This document shows, piece after piece, positions 1-12,325 of a DNA stretch of 64,000 bases. Position numbers and translations under genes: made by a program. The notes below the pieces were generated by a model. The model was given only the letters and a program-made list of their open reading frames with translations, made no database searches and had not been told where the DNA came from. How positions within the stretch are numbered: position 1 is the stretch's first letter; the number at the start of each line of letters is the position of its first letter. Source of the stretch: Thysanoteuthis rhombus (lineage: Eukaryota; Mollusca; Cephalopoda; Oegopsida; Thysanoteuthidae); NCBI GenBank assembly GCA_963457665.1, contig OY735212.1, positions 59,853,228 through 59,917,227 of the forward strand, written 5' to 3'.

Positions 1-332
1 CTCAAATATGTGAAAAAGTCTTAGTGCATCTGCAGAACCATAATGTCTATTTTGTCAGTCAGCTTGAGGAAAAAACATGTACTCAGTAATAAATCTAAAT
101 GAGAATGTAGAAGTCTAGAAAACTTACTGAAGAAAAGTTAAATAAAACATGCATAAAAATCTGTTTTGATTTCAATAACCATCTCCTCCCAACTGAAACT
201 CATCAGAGGATGACCCATCAGAAAATGTTTTCACTTTTGCTACATTTTTCTGTCCATAGCCTTTTATAAACACTAACATATTTTTGCACATCTATAGTTC
301 AAAACACACATGATACAAAGCATCATACACCA
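1..332 (+). mobile_element. hAT-like MITE, 3' part, cut by the window edge
   Basis: The right end (about 303-332) carries AAACACACATGATACAAAG then CATCATACACCAATG. This matches the right inverted repeat of the intact MITE at 20586-21020 with a few substitutions. Inner sequence near 255-300 (CACTAACATATTTTTGCAC) also matches the corresponding part of that element (CTCTAAAATATTCTTGCAC). The left end lies outside the window or is lost. Confidence 0.55.
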
Positions 333-469
333 ATGAATATAGGACATAAAATAAAGCCTAATTTGCTCTCGATAGTCTATTTATGGTTAAATTTCAAAGA
401 GATGGCACCTGAACATTTTACATCATCCAATGCTATCAGAAACCATCAAGAAAATAGGTTTCTTCAGTT

Positions 470-620
470 TTCAAGTAGGTCTGGATAGCTATGTATGTAT
501 CGCATGTACAGCATACGCCAATGGAATCAGAGGGCTGAGCATTTACTTTATTATGCCCCCAATTTTTTTGGAAATTCCTGTGGGAGTTCAATTTGCTATG
601 AAAGTTTATGCTTAATTGAT
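470..620 (-). repeat. Family C dispersed repeat, partial copy
   Basis: Contains the family C landmarks in order: TCAGAGGGCTGAGCATTTAC, a pyrimidine/T tract, and GTTCAATTTGCTATGAAAG. It shares these with the fuller copies at 35770-36130 and 57300-57660. Confidence 0.5.
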
Positions 621-1507
621 ACCTTATTTAGTGTCCAGCAACACTCAGGTTTGTTTAGAAAATTTAGACTTTAGTGACCACTTTCAAACAAAAGGTGCAC
701 ATGGAAATTTAGCCAAGAGAACATTTCTATCTGATGATATTCACAAGGCAATTTCTTTTCCTGCTGATACCCAAGACTGAAAGTATTGCCAACTCATTTT
801 CGGGTCAGTTTGACTGCCAAAAAGTACTAAATGGAAAAAAATTGGAAAATCTAAAAATAGTCACAAAAAAGCCAAAATGTCTACGAACTAATTTAGAGAT
901 TTTTGCACTGCAAAAACAAACTCATTTCATTTGTCCAAGATAGAATTCTTTCTGGAGATTTAACATCAATGCATTCAGTGAATATTTAAATCATAGATAT
1001 AAAGATGCAGGAGAACAATGGTAACAGGAATGTTTGGAATAATTAGCAGATAGAAAAAGATCAACACGGATACAACAGACCAGAGTAAAAGATATCAGAC
1101 ATAATTAGGCAATAAAAATGGAGATGGACTTTATAAACAGCAGGAAAAGATGACAGCTAGTAAAAAAAATTATAATTCCCAGAAGACAGATAATGAAGAA
1201 GTCTAAACTCAAGATGGAGATGAAGAGAAAGGTTTGCCTGTTGACAATAGAAGGAACTTGTTCCTTATATTGATCTCACTTTACTAAATTTTTCATAGGA
1301 TGATCTCATCAGATCAAATCATTAATCATAAGTGGTCAATTTGAATTAAACCTACTCAAACTGGATCCTTATTGATTCAGGCCAATCTTAGAATGAAAAA
1401 AATTAAATTTAATAGAACATAAGTCCATTATTGAAAGCTGCGCAAGTAAATTTACTTGCTATAAGTAAATGTTACCAAATAACCAGATTTATGACTGAAG
1501 TGAGACA

Positions 1508-1830
1508 ATTGAACCACCATAGCCATCAACAATGGTGACAGGTTCTATCCTTTTTTTATACCCGCATGTGTTTGCATGTTCCAGCACTCTTGACCCCATA
1601 CCATTTTGACTTGAATATTGGAGCCAGTACTGCAAGACCCCTCACAATAACCTTTTTTGGAGGAGGAGAGGGGAAAAGGGAAAAAAAAAAAAAAATCTTT
1701 GAGACATTTTGATGGTCTATCAACATCCACTTTCGAGTTGAGATGTTTCTAAACTTTTTAAAAAACCCTATTTTAGATATTTTCAAGAATTCATTTTGAC
1801 CATGTTTATTCTTCGAGGGAATTTTTCTCT
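1508..1830 (-). repeat. Family A dispersed repeat
   Basis: Starts with ACCACCATAGCCATCA, then has TGTTCCAGCACTCTTGACC, CATACCATTTTGACTTGAA, CCAGTACTGCAAGACCCC, a homopolymer tract and CATTTTGACCATGTTTATTC. The same blocks occur in the same order at 43195-43460 (minus), and as the complement at 33842-34185, 38995-39300 and 45905-46265. Confidence 0.7.
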
Positions 1831-2334
1831 TTCCTCTTATTTTTTTTAATACAATGGTTGTTTAATTATTGACAATGATAGCAAATTTCTACCAGAATCC
1901 ATTTATATTCCTTTCTTTCAAGAGTCAAGTATAGGGAACTGGCAGCTTTATCAGAGAAAGGGGTGGAAGGCCTGCTGCAAGCCCATGGAAGTGGGCTGCT
2001 GAAGATTCCCAGACCAATCTCTTTAGCAGGTTCTTGACTTGGGAATATGTGGGCTGCAAGGAAGAAAATCCATCAAACATCTTGAGAGCTGTTGACAGAG
2101 CTCCCCAGAGGAAGTGAGTGGCATAAGCTACCTGGTTACAAGTTCACTGATGAGGAGTCCAGGTAACACCATAATGTATTAAAAACACAAGATAGTGATT
2201 GTAATTAGTTTTTAGAATATCAATTATGTCATTATCAGCCAATTCAATTCTTCTGCTATCTATTTTTAGCCTAATGATTAAAACATGAAATTTTAATTTT
2301 GTAATGACAAAAATAAACAGATTTTTTAAGAGGA

Positions 2335-2360
2335 AAAAAAAAAAAAAAAAAAAAAAAAAA
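2335..2360 (+). repeat. poly(A) tract
   Basis: A run of about 25 A residues preceded by AGAGG. It could be the tail of an old retroposed element, but no body with coding or tRNA-like features is visible immediately 5' of it. Confidence 0.6.
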
Positions 2361-4489
2361 TGGGTGTGTTAACTATCTGGTTACCATTCTTATAACTAAA
2401 TGGTAAAGGCCACAGACAGTTGACCTTTATCTTTTTGGCTATTTATAATTTCTATAAAATATTAGCTATTTTAAGTGCTCTTCAACACCTCACAAAGAAT
2501 TGGGTCAAATATGGGTTTTATTTGATAAATTTGTATTTTGTACTGGAATTGTCTATCTAGTTGAGATGAAAACCATGTTTAATTTATAAGAAATCCTTAT
2601 TTTCTTATCAAATTCAATAGAATTGAGTATGGAGGGGAAGAACTTGTGATTACTAAGAAATTTTGAAATATAGATGCAGCAGTCATCGTAAGTTTGCCAT
2701 TGAACTCATTAGGCAGCAATAGATATTCTCACAAATGGTGATACAAATGAGTAAAATATCTGAAAATCTTTAATTAGTTATGCAGTAAACATTCCTAACA
2801 TAGTATTGCTATGCAAATCAAGATATTTTATCCAAAAAATAATCAGATGGGAAAACAATAAGTGAAGTTATACAAGGAACTTTAATACAAAGAATTGCCT
2901 AATTAAGAGGAAATTGGGTTCAATAATGCTTAATTTGGTGGCAAATTCAATTTTTCATATCAAAATGTTAATTAACCAGCTATATCCATAATTGAAATAT
3001 CAACAATCAGTTTTGCCAAAAACAAGCTGAGTATGTTCATTTGAACAGAAAAGAATTTGAGATGTTTCTACATTGAAGTAAGAATGTATTACTCATTTTT
3101 TGATACACCATGTTCAAAAATATTCAAAACTTTTTTTCTATGGTAAAAACACACACAAAAAAAAACGTCCTGTCTAAATTTAGTGTAATTTTTTCAAAAC
3201 TACCCATTTCAGATAACATTTTGTCTTAAAACTTCATGTTGATCACCCGGTAAAAGAGTGGAGACTTAAAACCAAGATTATAATTGAATTATTTATATAT
3301 TTCCTAATAAATTGAGCTCCATGTTCATTGGTGCTGATCCATACCTAATAACCTCATCATTTGATGAGGTATATATATCTTACATACATATTATTTCACT
3401 GGATTAACAATATTAATCACCTTCATACCAAGAAAGTCATATACCCTGCCTTTTATTTCAAAGGCTATTACAAAGAAGTGGTTCCTAAAGCATTATGTTG
3501 GCTTAAGATAATGTTTCAGATCAAATAAAATTCAGTTTAAAGTTAAAACAATTTTCCTTATGATCAAGCACAAAGGAAAGCTATGAGGCAAAACTATAAC
3601 TTATAATCTTATTACATTTCAAGTTGAGTTATAATCATTTGAACCAAAACATGTTTGGTATGTTAGCAGTCATTGACACAAGTTCATAGGTCATCTAATT
3701 AGAATGCAAATTGAGAAGCTGAACATCAGTGAGAAAAAGTCAGTTAATCCTTCCTCATCATTAAGGAGATGATTCAAATAAAAGATTTTGTTCATCTATT
3801 AATACTTGTATACTACTTCTGTTTCTTGAAATCTAGAAATCTGGCTAATCTATTCTCATTAGTCTCCTACCAGACCAACTGAGAGGGTAAAAAATGACAG
3901 ACATTACCTTAAAGCATGGGTGTTAACAGAAAAAATTGCCAAGACAAACTCCATGCTGTCAACCTAAGAGATATCTGTGCTAGTTCGGATGCCAAAAAGC
4001 ACAAAATCAACAAAAAACCAAATATTTTAAAAACAAAAAAATAGCATATTTGCATCAATCTAGATGGAAATTCAACATTCATGTTGAAGGGGAAAATATG
4101 AGAATCATTATCTTATATGGGAAAAGGATAGATATTAAAGTTCAAATATCCTAATTCTGTGAAATCAATACGAGTTGTATCAATTAAAGTTAACTCCTAA
4201 ATGGAACATCCAAGGGTGCAAACATGCAACACTGCTGCTCAGTTCCCATTTCAGCTTGATTCCCCCCAGCCCCCCAAACACTAATGCCTGTTTATGTTAC
4301 AACTTAAGGATCATTTATGGAGGGAGGGATCCAAATGTGAATAAAATTCACATAAAAATTTTAGTGGAGCCAGTCCGTCTCTAAAAATAAATTAATGATA
4401 TGCAAATTAAGCAAGATCAGGAAGTCATTAAAAAGGATGGGGGAAGGTTGAGATATATATATATATATATAATTTCAGTGGGTCATTGA

Positions 4490-4760
4490 TGAATCTAATG
4501 AGCAATCCAAGAGGATATTATCCAGAGGTTGAGGAGACATGACCCAAATGTATAAAATCATGAATGGATTTGGGTGGATAGACTCCCAGAGACTGTTCTC
4601 TTCAATTAAAATTTCTCATTCTCAGAAGGTATTCAAGAATCTTGCAGTTAAAATTTCCAAAGACTAATTTCTATGGCTGGTAAATGATTGGAATAATCTT
4701 CCAACCAATATAGATACATCATCGCTGAACACCTTCAAAAATAGTTAAGACAAAATTTGG
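4490..4760 (+). pseudogene. CR1-like non-LTR retrotransposon, 3' end of the reverse-transcriptase ORF, decayed
   Basis: One frame reads MTQMYKIMNGFGWIDSQRLF, then ISHSQKVFKNLAVKISKD, a stop, and LWLVNDWNNLPTNIDTSSLN followed by TFKNS and a stop. This is the typical C-terminal tail of CR1/L2/Jockey-group reverse transcriptases (…MYKI.hG…; VVN.WN.LP…V…SLN.FK..LD). The copy is 5'-truncated, contains stops and ends soon after the ORF. It lies in the presumed MAP1 intron, in the direction opposite to that gene. Confidence 0.75.
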
Positions 4761-7700
4761 GGAAGACAAATTAATTGAACAACTTATATATTGTATGTTA
4801 GGATCCACCCCTATTGGCCAAGGCTTTTCCGTTGGAAAATTATAAAAAGTCCCTTTTCCAAGAGTTTCAAAAAAGTTTTGGTCCATAGACATTTGAGCAA
4901 CAAATTTTCCAAACAAGCTGATCTCCAATGTGTTCTTTCACTGAGAACAATATTTTGATTGATGGCATCATTTTTCAAGGAACCAATTATGATAACTAAT
5001 AAGTTTTCCTTAAAAAAAATTACCAGCTTGTCAAACAGGTTAATGACAATGACAATGAGCAAGAGGGTGAGGTATACCAACATCAAGCAAATGTAGGCCA
5101 GGGTCGATCACCACAGAAGTAGTCACTAGGTCTTTAATTCACTGAACCAGATATACTTGCCCATGTCAGGCAGAAAAACAAGTTACAAAAAGGAAAACCG
5201 TTATTAAAGAATTATCTCCCTTATCTACTCAACAGATTGTAAATCTGGTCACCAACCTGGGTTATATCCAAGTCACAAGGTTATGTATTATGTCTCACTT
5301 TCTCCACACAGACAACACCGAAAGTCAATACACATGATTATAACCCAGAACAGTGGCTTTCATAATTGTCTTCAAGTTAGATAGGTGTATATTTACTTTT
5401 ACAGCTGCCCAGTTACTCTGAAATAAAATCTACGCAATTCCAACGATTTTTGACAAATAGTCACTTACAGCCATTCAAAGAGACTTGAATGGCTAAGTGG
5501 ATTTAAAACATTAGCGAGCTGTACAGAAATGTTACCCTCACAAAGGTATGCATTAAGCCTAAAAAAGTTGGCGACCACTAATGTTTGTGTACAACACAAA
5601 CAAGTCACACAACTTGTGATGTCTACGTTCTGACCGACATGAAATCAGCTGAGTTTTATCTCCAGCTGCTTCCCCACTTTGCTTCTAGAGACGAGTAATA
5701 GGTCACAAGAAACAGCAATGATCAAGATGTTAACTGCTCATCCCAAGTCAGATGCTTAAAGAAAAAAAAAAAAAAAGGAAGCCTAGTAAATCCCTTCAAA
5801 TTAGGTTAATCAGGTGTCTGCCAAACAAAAGTATAGATTAAACTAACTCCCATAAATAGCTGTGATAATCACAAATTCTATAGAGAAAAACAAATGAAAG
5901 TGTACTGGGACAAAATTCTAGTTTAGCCACGTTGGCAGATTTGTACTTGAGGCAGTACAAAGAGTGCAGCTGTACAGGGCACCCACAGCTTAAAGGGCCG
6001 CCAAAAATCAGAACATCAATTAGAATATTAATATTAGATTCACAAGTCTTTGACAAATGTGCATAGAGTCAGATTTATTAGGAATTTGATTTTTAGAGAC
6101 ATTATTTCCAAGTTTGCAAATGAAAAAGCAGGGAAGTTTTGATTTGACAGATCTATTAGGTTACAAAAATTGATTATAGATTCATAGGACTATTGTTAAA
6201 TCAAATACTTGTGTGAATTGATTTGTTCAAAAAGTCCAATTGTTATGCATCGAGCCCGATAAATGAATAATTCAGCCCAGATTATTGGTATAATTATAAT
6301 AATTCAATATTCAAGGTTGGCTGATCTGCATAATCTACCCATAACTATGGAACATTCAACAGATCAAAACATTGCATTGTTATCAGAGTTAAATATGGAA
6401 TTTGAAATAGCAGAAAGCAATGTCCTATAAAGAATATGGAGTTGATATTGGGTTACATGAACCAAGATTCAATCATATTATATTCAGTTATCAACCTCTA
6501 CTCTTTTTGACTTTAGCAATTTTCTCCAATAAGAATTGGTTGATTTACTTTGTGTAACCTTATATCAATTATTTTGAAATTTTTGCATGGTGCATTGAAA
6601 AAATTTGAAGACACCATTTAGGAGCATTTTGATGCCAGGTATGATGCCACAAGTAATAAAGAATAACAAAACTCCAAAAATAGTTCAAATCTTAAGATCC
6701 GAAAACTAAAATAGAATGTTGGAAAGACTTCACAGTAACTTAGTCACCAGAAATGTCAATTGCATTGATCAATACCTATTCATTCCCTTGTTTGTTGAAG
6801 GGTTATTCAAAGGTTTTTCTAAATAGCCTCCAACTTGTATACTCTCTACACTACACAATACAGAGGCTTCCAGATTATAGAATGCCATAATACCGGCATG
6901 GCACTCAACTTCACAAAAGACTTTCTTCATCTAAATCCAGGACACACATTCATTCCAGAAATGCTGATCATATGGTAAAGTACTTAATTTCTATTTTAGA
7001 CAAACATGAATTACAATCATTACTGCTTAGTGGAACCAAAACTCTCGTAATTTTACAATATAAATTAGGAAATTTAAATTTTAAATAAATGCTTAGATTA
7101 GCTGTGGGCCACAGATGTTGCTGCAGGGTCGATAGTTTTCCATATGTCCTACACAGCATAGAATTCAAATCAAAATTCTTGAAATCTTTCGCCGTAAATA
7201 GATCAATCCAAAATATGAGGTTATCAGCAATGATTCCATTGTTCAAGAGAACATTGAACAAATATTCATTCCATCTCTAAATTTCGTTTTGAAAATTAAA
7301 TTTAATTTCCAAGTTCTCCCATCTTGTTAGTCATTACATACTAGAAGATGAAATTGTAAAGCTGATTGGTTGTATAGGGACAAAATGAAGTGCATAATTG
7401 TTAAATCATTCGGTTCCAATTTTTACAGTTTTGATATAAAGACTGGGCTTCAGATCCTGGCATTTATGATGTCCAAAATATTGACTGCCTCTGGAAATCC
7501 CTTAATAGGGAGGAACATGCTCTGCAAATGTTCCTGTGTTTTAAACTGGTGACACGGTGTGAGATTTTCATTTAGCAACTAGAGACAATATTCTTTGCTA
7601 TCAAATCTATGTTAGATAAATCTCCAAATTGTAATGCTTTATCAACAATGTACACTAAAAACAATAGATTATCCAAACATTTGGAAAAAAAAAACAATTT

Positions 7701-8185
7701 TGATCCAACAAACATCAAAGTCTTTCTGGAGGAAGATTGTTGAAAGTACCAGATTTGTTCAAGATAGCAAGTCTTATTAAAAAGGATTTATGAAAGAATT
7801 GAACCAAATAAGGATATAATAACATCCAAGAAAGTTTCATAAGAGCCAATTGTGAACAAGTAATGGCCAAATCCTTACTAGCATGATTGCTACATTCAGG
7901 ATTTTTTCAAATCCATAAAACTTACAGAATGAATAAGATTTTCTACTAGATCACTAATGCCTTTTTGTAGAGAAATATATAAACAAAACAGATCTCTAAT
8001 AAGATGCAATTACCCAATGTGCAATAAATAAAGGTATTCAAGATACGAAGAACCACTTTATGGATGTGATATCAGTTAAGCCATTTTGATCTTTAAAGGA
8101 TGATGGTTTTTGAGAGCATATTGAACAAAGAGGTTCATCCCTTTGTTGCTTCTGCATAAAAAAGGCAGGTGGGTGTGATCCTACT

Positions 8186-8245
8186 CCAAGGCCGGATTAA
8201 GGTTGCATGGGGCCCATAGGCAGTAATTCAAAAGGGTCCTCCTCC
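8186..8245 (+). mobile_element. Terminal fragment of a degraded DNA transposon (GGCCGGATTAAGG type)
   Basis: The segment reads AAGGCCGGATTAAGG followed by TGGGGCCCATAGGCAG. Related G/C-rich tips occur at 22945-23040 (minus) and about 33415-33490 (minus), so this seems to be a dispersed element end. No partner inverted repeat or target duplication was found. Confidence 0.35.
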
Positions 8246-11200
8246 CATTAAAATGATTCAAGTGAACAAGAAATTCTATAAAACTAGATAGTTTCGTTGA
8301 ATTTCAATCATCTACTTATTACATCGTACGTTACGAACTATTGCCTTTTTTTCTGTTCAATTTTGTTCCCCGACTCCCGCTTGAGCTCGCTCACGCACCC
8401 TTTAATCTGCCAGTTTATATTACATACAACTAATCAGAAGTAAATGCGAAGCGCCAGAAATACTCAGATGATGGATAATCACTAACCACATAGCTACGAG
8501 GAGTGGAGAAGTTACCAATTGAAAACTTATAAATAAACAAAGCTAGCAACCTGACAGATTTAGTGAATGCTAAATATCTGCCCGGTGAAAATGCTGAATA
8601 GGATGAAAGGAGATAGATAACCACCGAGGCATACAAAGAGCAGTCAGTAGTGCCAGACATCATCGGTTTGTAGAATATTGTGTGGAACTGTCAAAAATAA
8701 AAAGTAACTGCGAAGCAGATGACCAAAAGGTTACTAAATGACAACGGCAGATACAATCTTATAATATTTGAATTAAAATGTTATCAGTTAAAAAAGAGCT
8801 GAGGGAATAATCGGATAGGTTGCTATTGTTAACTGGAAATCAAGCCGGCCTGGATTTAAGCCTCGTGGCCAATTAAACTATTAAAATTGAGGATTTGTTT
8901 TGTTCATGTATCGAAGTTGCCGGTCCCAAAATGAATTGTTTTTTTTCCTCTCGATGGAAAGAGCCTCAAATCTAAAACGTTCAAGTAAAAAAAAAAGAAA
9001 AAAAAAATGATATGAAGTAGTATCGGGTTAATGAAATTAATCATGACTTGTACTAAAAGGTTTTACCAAAATGCTTCCTAACACATTGTTGCAAGATATA
9101 CCACCATTTATTTTCCAAGAATAAATTTCTTTGTTATAATAATCCAAGAGAAATGAGGGTCGCGACAGACAAGTGCTCTAACATTTTCCATCATCACCAA
9201 AGTACAATCAAGTATTACATTTTTAAGTCTATAAACTTCACATAGGAAACAAGTTATATTGGTCCTATGAACAATGGATCAATTATGTAATGTAAAATTA
9301 CGATTTTTTAAAACATCACTTAACGTTAGAAAAATAATTTTTCATCAGCTGATGCAGGTTTTATGAGACTTGATTTCAGAAGTGTGGATAATGCAAATCA
9401 AGTTCCAACAGAAGAGAAACGAATAATTTATGATAATCAGACTAAATGCATGTAAAAAAAAAAAAAAAAAAAAAAATGGGTGCCGTAGAGTATCCCCATT
9501 GACAAAAAAAATTATCGGAAGAAATTTCCTGAGAATGACGGTCATTTTTGGAAGCACATTAGATAAGAAGCGAGAAAGTGAAAGCAATCACTTCATTCAT
9601 TCAATTCGAGAGTAACCCAAAAGATGAAGGGTCCCCATTATTAGGAGGTAGTAGTAGTGGGATTAAAATGCATGTAATACACAGCAATAGAGTAGTCGGC
9701 TGATGTTGGACTCCGAAGTAAGAGTAGAGAAGCGTTATACAACTTATGACAAGAAGGAATAAGTGTGGTGCGTGTGTAGCACTTGGTTGTGACTCCTCCC
9801 TTTCTCCGTCTTTCTATTAGGTAGGGCCAAAAGCCGGGAGACGAACGGACAGTCAGTCGCATAGCTCGTAGATGACTCAACCCAGATAACATGAAAACTC
9901 TTTAAACGAAACAAACCAGAAACGTAGTATTTTGCTCATTATAGCGGTATCATCCAATGACTGGCAACTACTTCAACAACAAAAACAAAAATCAGTTAAC
10001 TATTCAATAAATATTCTTGTGCATTGTTTTGTTTGATTTCTTCTATTTTAGCAAACCATATTGAAATAGACGAATAGCAGACTCTTAATGCAGCAGAGAT
10101 CGGCATTAATTTATCTTTACAAATTATATTCAAATGGTTAATTCAAAGTTTCATGAGATGCTAGAGACAGAAAAAAAAGCAAAAATCTGGTATTTATTTT
10201 AATTCTAAAAAATAGATTTTTCTTGTAAGGGAAAAATAGTTTGAAATTACGAAGTTATTTTCTTTCTTTCGCCATCAAGAGGCCTTACAAAGTTTTAAAA
10301 GGTCAAATTCTCGAGCGTGGAACTCTCAAATTAAAGCAATATCTTATTAGAGCTGAAAATAAACTTTGGTACTCGGTCAAAAATTGCCAGTGGTGAAAAC
10401 ACTATGATTATAAAGTAGAGACGTCAAAAAGCGCACATGGTCGGCTGAGCTGAATAAAGTTTCTAGAGAAGCAGTCGCCGGTAGTGGGAAGAGATGAAGG
10501 TCTGTAGTACGTATCATTATTCCTGCGGCAGAGTTACTTACTTACTTACTCAAGACTTCGGGCAGACATACTGCGCAGTTGTCATCCTGGAGTGTAGCCA
10601 CATATTGAAAGAAAAAAAAAAAAAAACATCTAAAATCTAGATTCGCTAAATCGTATTTTAGAGTCCCAAATTAAAGCGCAATGTTTCCCCCGTTCGTTTC
10701 GAGAGTACGGCGAAAAAAAATTATTTCGATATAAAAATAGTCGATTAGTGATGCCGAAATTACTCATTTTAAATTCATCCATCTGTTTATGAAAACTTTC
10801 GTTTTCAATTCCTACATGGATGAATTCATGTGGAAAAGTGACAAAGTAGAAACAGACGCGCATTTTCTACCTTTTTGTTTTCAAGTAACATCACAGAAAA
10901 CAGTGATATTCTAATTTCGACTCAAATTAAACACTGAGAAATTAGAATTATAAATCATACAACTAACCTTATTGATTTTCATCTTAAAATTTGAATGAAA
11001 ATGCGATTCTGTAATAAACCAGTGTATTATTTTAATAGCGTTATATTAGCTGTACTCATGTTGTCATGGATTGTAATTCAATTAGAGTTTGCTATTTCCT
11101 CTCACAAGCTAGATAATTTGGGATGCTAACCATCAAGATTCTAGATGTTTTTAGATGTTTCTGCGAGTGTGGCTCAATTCCAAAATCTCCGAATAAAGAA

Positions 11201-11939
11201 CTGGAGATTTATTTCCAAGAAAAAGCGTGAGATTGTTCCTTAGTCCATGAACCAGACATTTCATTTCTTCTGTAATGCTAGATAATGTTTCAACTACGAA
11301 GGCAAGAAGGAATAACGTTCTGACGTATATGAAGGAGAAAAAAAGGGGCTCAGACTGGAAATTGATCCCGCCCCCCTTAAGAAAAAAAAAAGGGACGAGA
11401 CTGGTTGATGAGAAAATATCTAGTCAGAATAAGAAACATTTTGAAAAAAATAAACTAATTAAAAACTTGAAATCAAAATATTAATTAAATCTCCCGCACG
11501 GTAGTTAAGATGAAGAATTTACTAGACTTGAAAAAACAAACCAAAAACGGATCTTTACTTGGAACGGATCTCGAAGAGAAAAAAGCCTTTGTTTCTATTT
11601 TTGAGATTTTTGCATAAATCAAATTCGGGAAATTTCTCGTCTAATTCACTTTTTATTCATCAAAAGTAATAGAGATTGAAAGAGATGAATAACACTATTG
11701 ACGCCAGCCTTCAAGTCGTAAAAAAAAAAACCCGGCAAGAGAGGAATGGATGAAGAGAGAAAGAAAGACTAATCATTGCATCGTCGCCAGGAAGTTAGTA
11801 GTTGGCATCCAACATATTTCGTTCCCAACAATCAAGAAGGGTTTTTAGCAGAAGAAAGTTCAGAAAGACTGATGATATGGGGGAATCACCCACAAAAAAC
11901 CGAAATATAGAATAAAGCGCGGTACAATTTGTGTAATAA

Positions 11940-12225
11940 CAGGTCTGGTTAGTCACTCAATAGAAACTGTCATGAGGCCGACGTCTTTAAGCACTAACAG
12001 CATACCGGGTTGGGAGTAATCAAAAAGATTGAAAAAGGGAGACATCAAACCTTTCGTAGGATCACTAAAAAGTAAATTCTCAACAAACAAAATTGGGGGG
12101 GGGGGCAAACTAAGGATCAATTCAGTCTATTGCCCCCCCCCAACTAGAACCAAGGGGGTGGGGTGAGAAAACCCAAACAAACAAAGAACGTTGTAGACAT
12201 GTTGAAATTTTCAGCCCTATATCCT

Positions 12226-12258
<33 letters not shown>

Positions 12259-12325
12259 AGTACGAGTGGATACATAGCCAGCTAGACCAACTTAAAAACT
12301 GAAGAAACCTGTCTTGACAGTCTAA
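11940..12325 (+). repeat. Family C dispersed repeat with embedded poly(G)/poly(C) and AC/AT microsatellite
   Basis: Begins CTGGTTAGTCACTCAATAG, passes through GATTGAAAAAGGGAGACATC, a G10-type tract, C8, TGTTGAAATTTTCAGCCCTA, then (AC)n(AT)n, and ends near AGCTAGACCAACTTAAAAAC. The same order of blocks is seen at 18088-18480 and 31748-32070. Confidence 0.75.
12225..12258 (+). repeat. (AC)n(AT)n microsatellite
   Basis: Compound dinucleotide run inside the family C copy. It occupies the position where the copy at 18088-18480 has a short imperfect ATGCATGATATAAACATAC segment, so expansion probably occurred within the repeat after insertion. Confidence 0.85.

Larger units (their letters stand above)
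1840..8185. other. AT-rich presumed distal intron, no gene recognised
   Basis: CpG-poor sequence with a poly(A) run at 2335-2360, a short (AT)n at 4452-4471 and a poly(A) run near 5761. The CR1-like LINE remnant at 4490-4760 is listed separately. The part around 5100-5780 looks non-repetitive. A GGGCC-containing segment near 5910-6010 resembles the end of a degraded DNA transposon. No exon with credible splice sites was found. Confidence 0.35.
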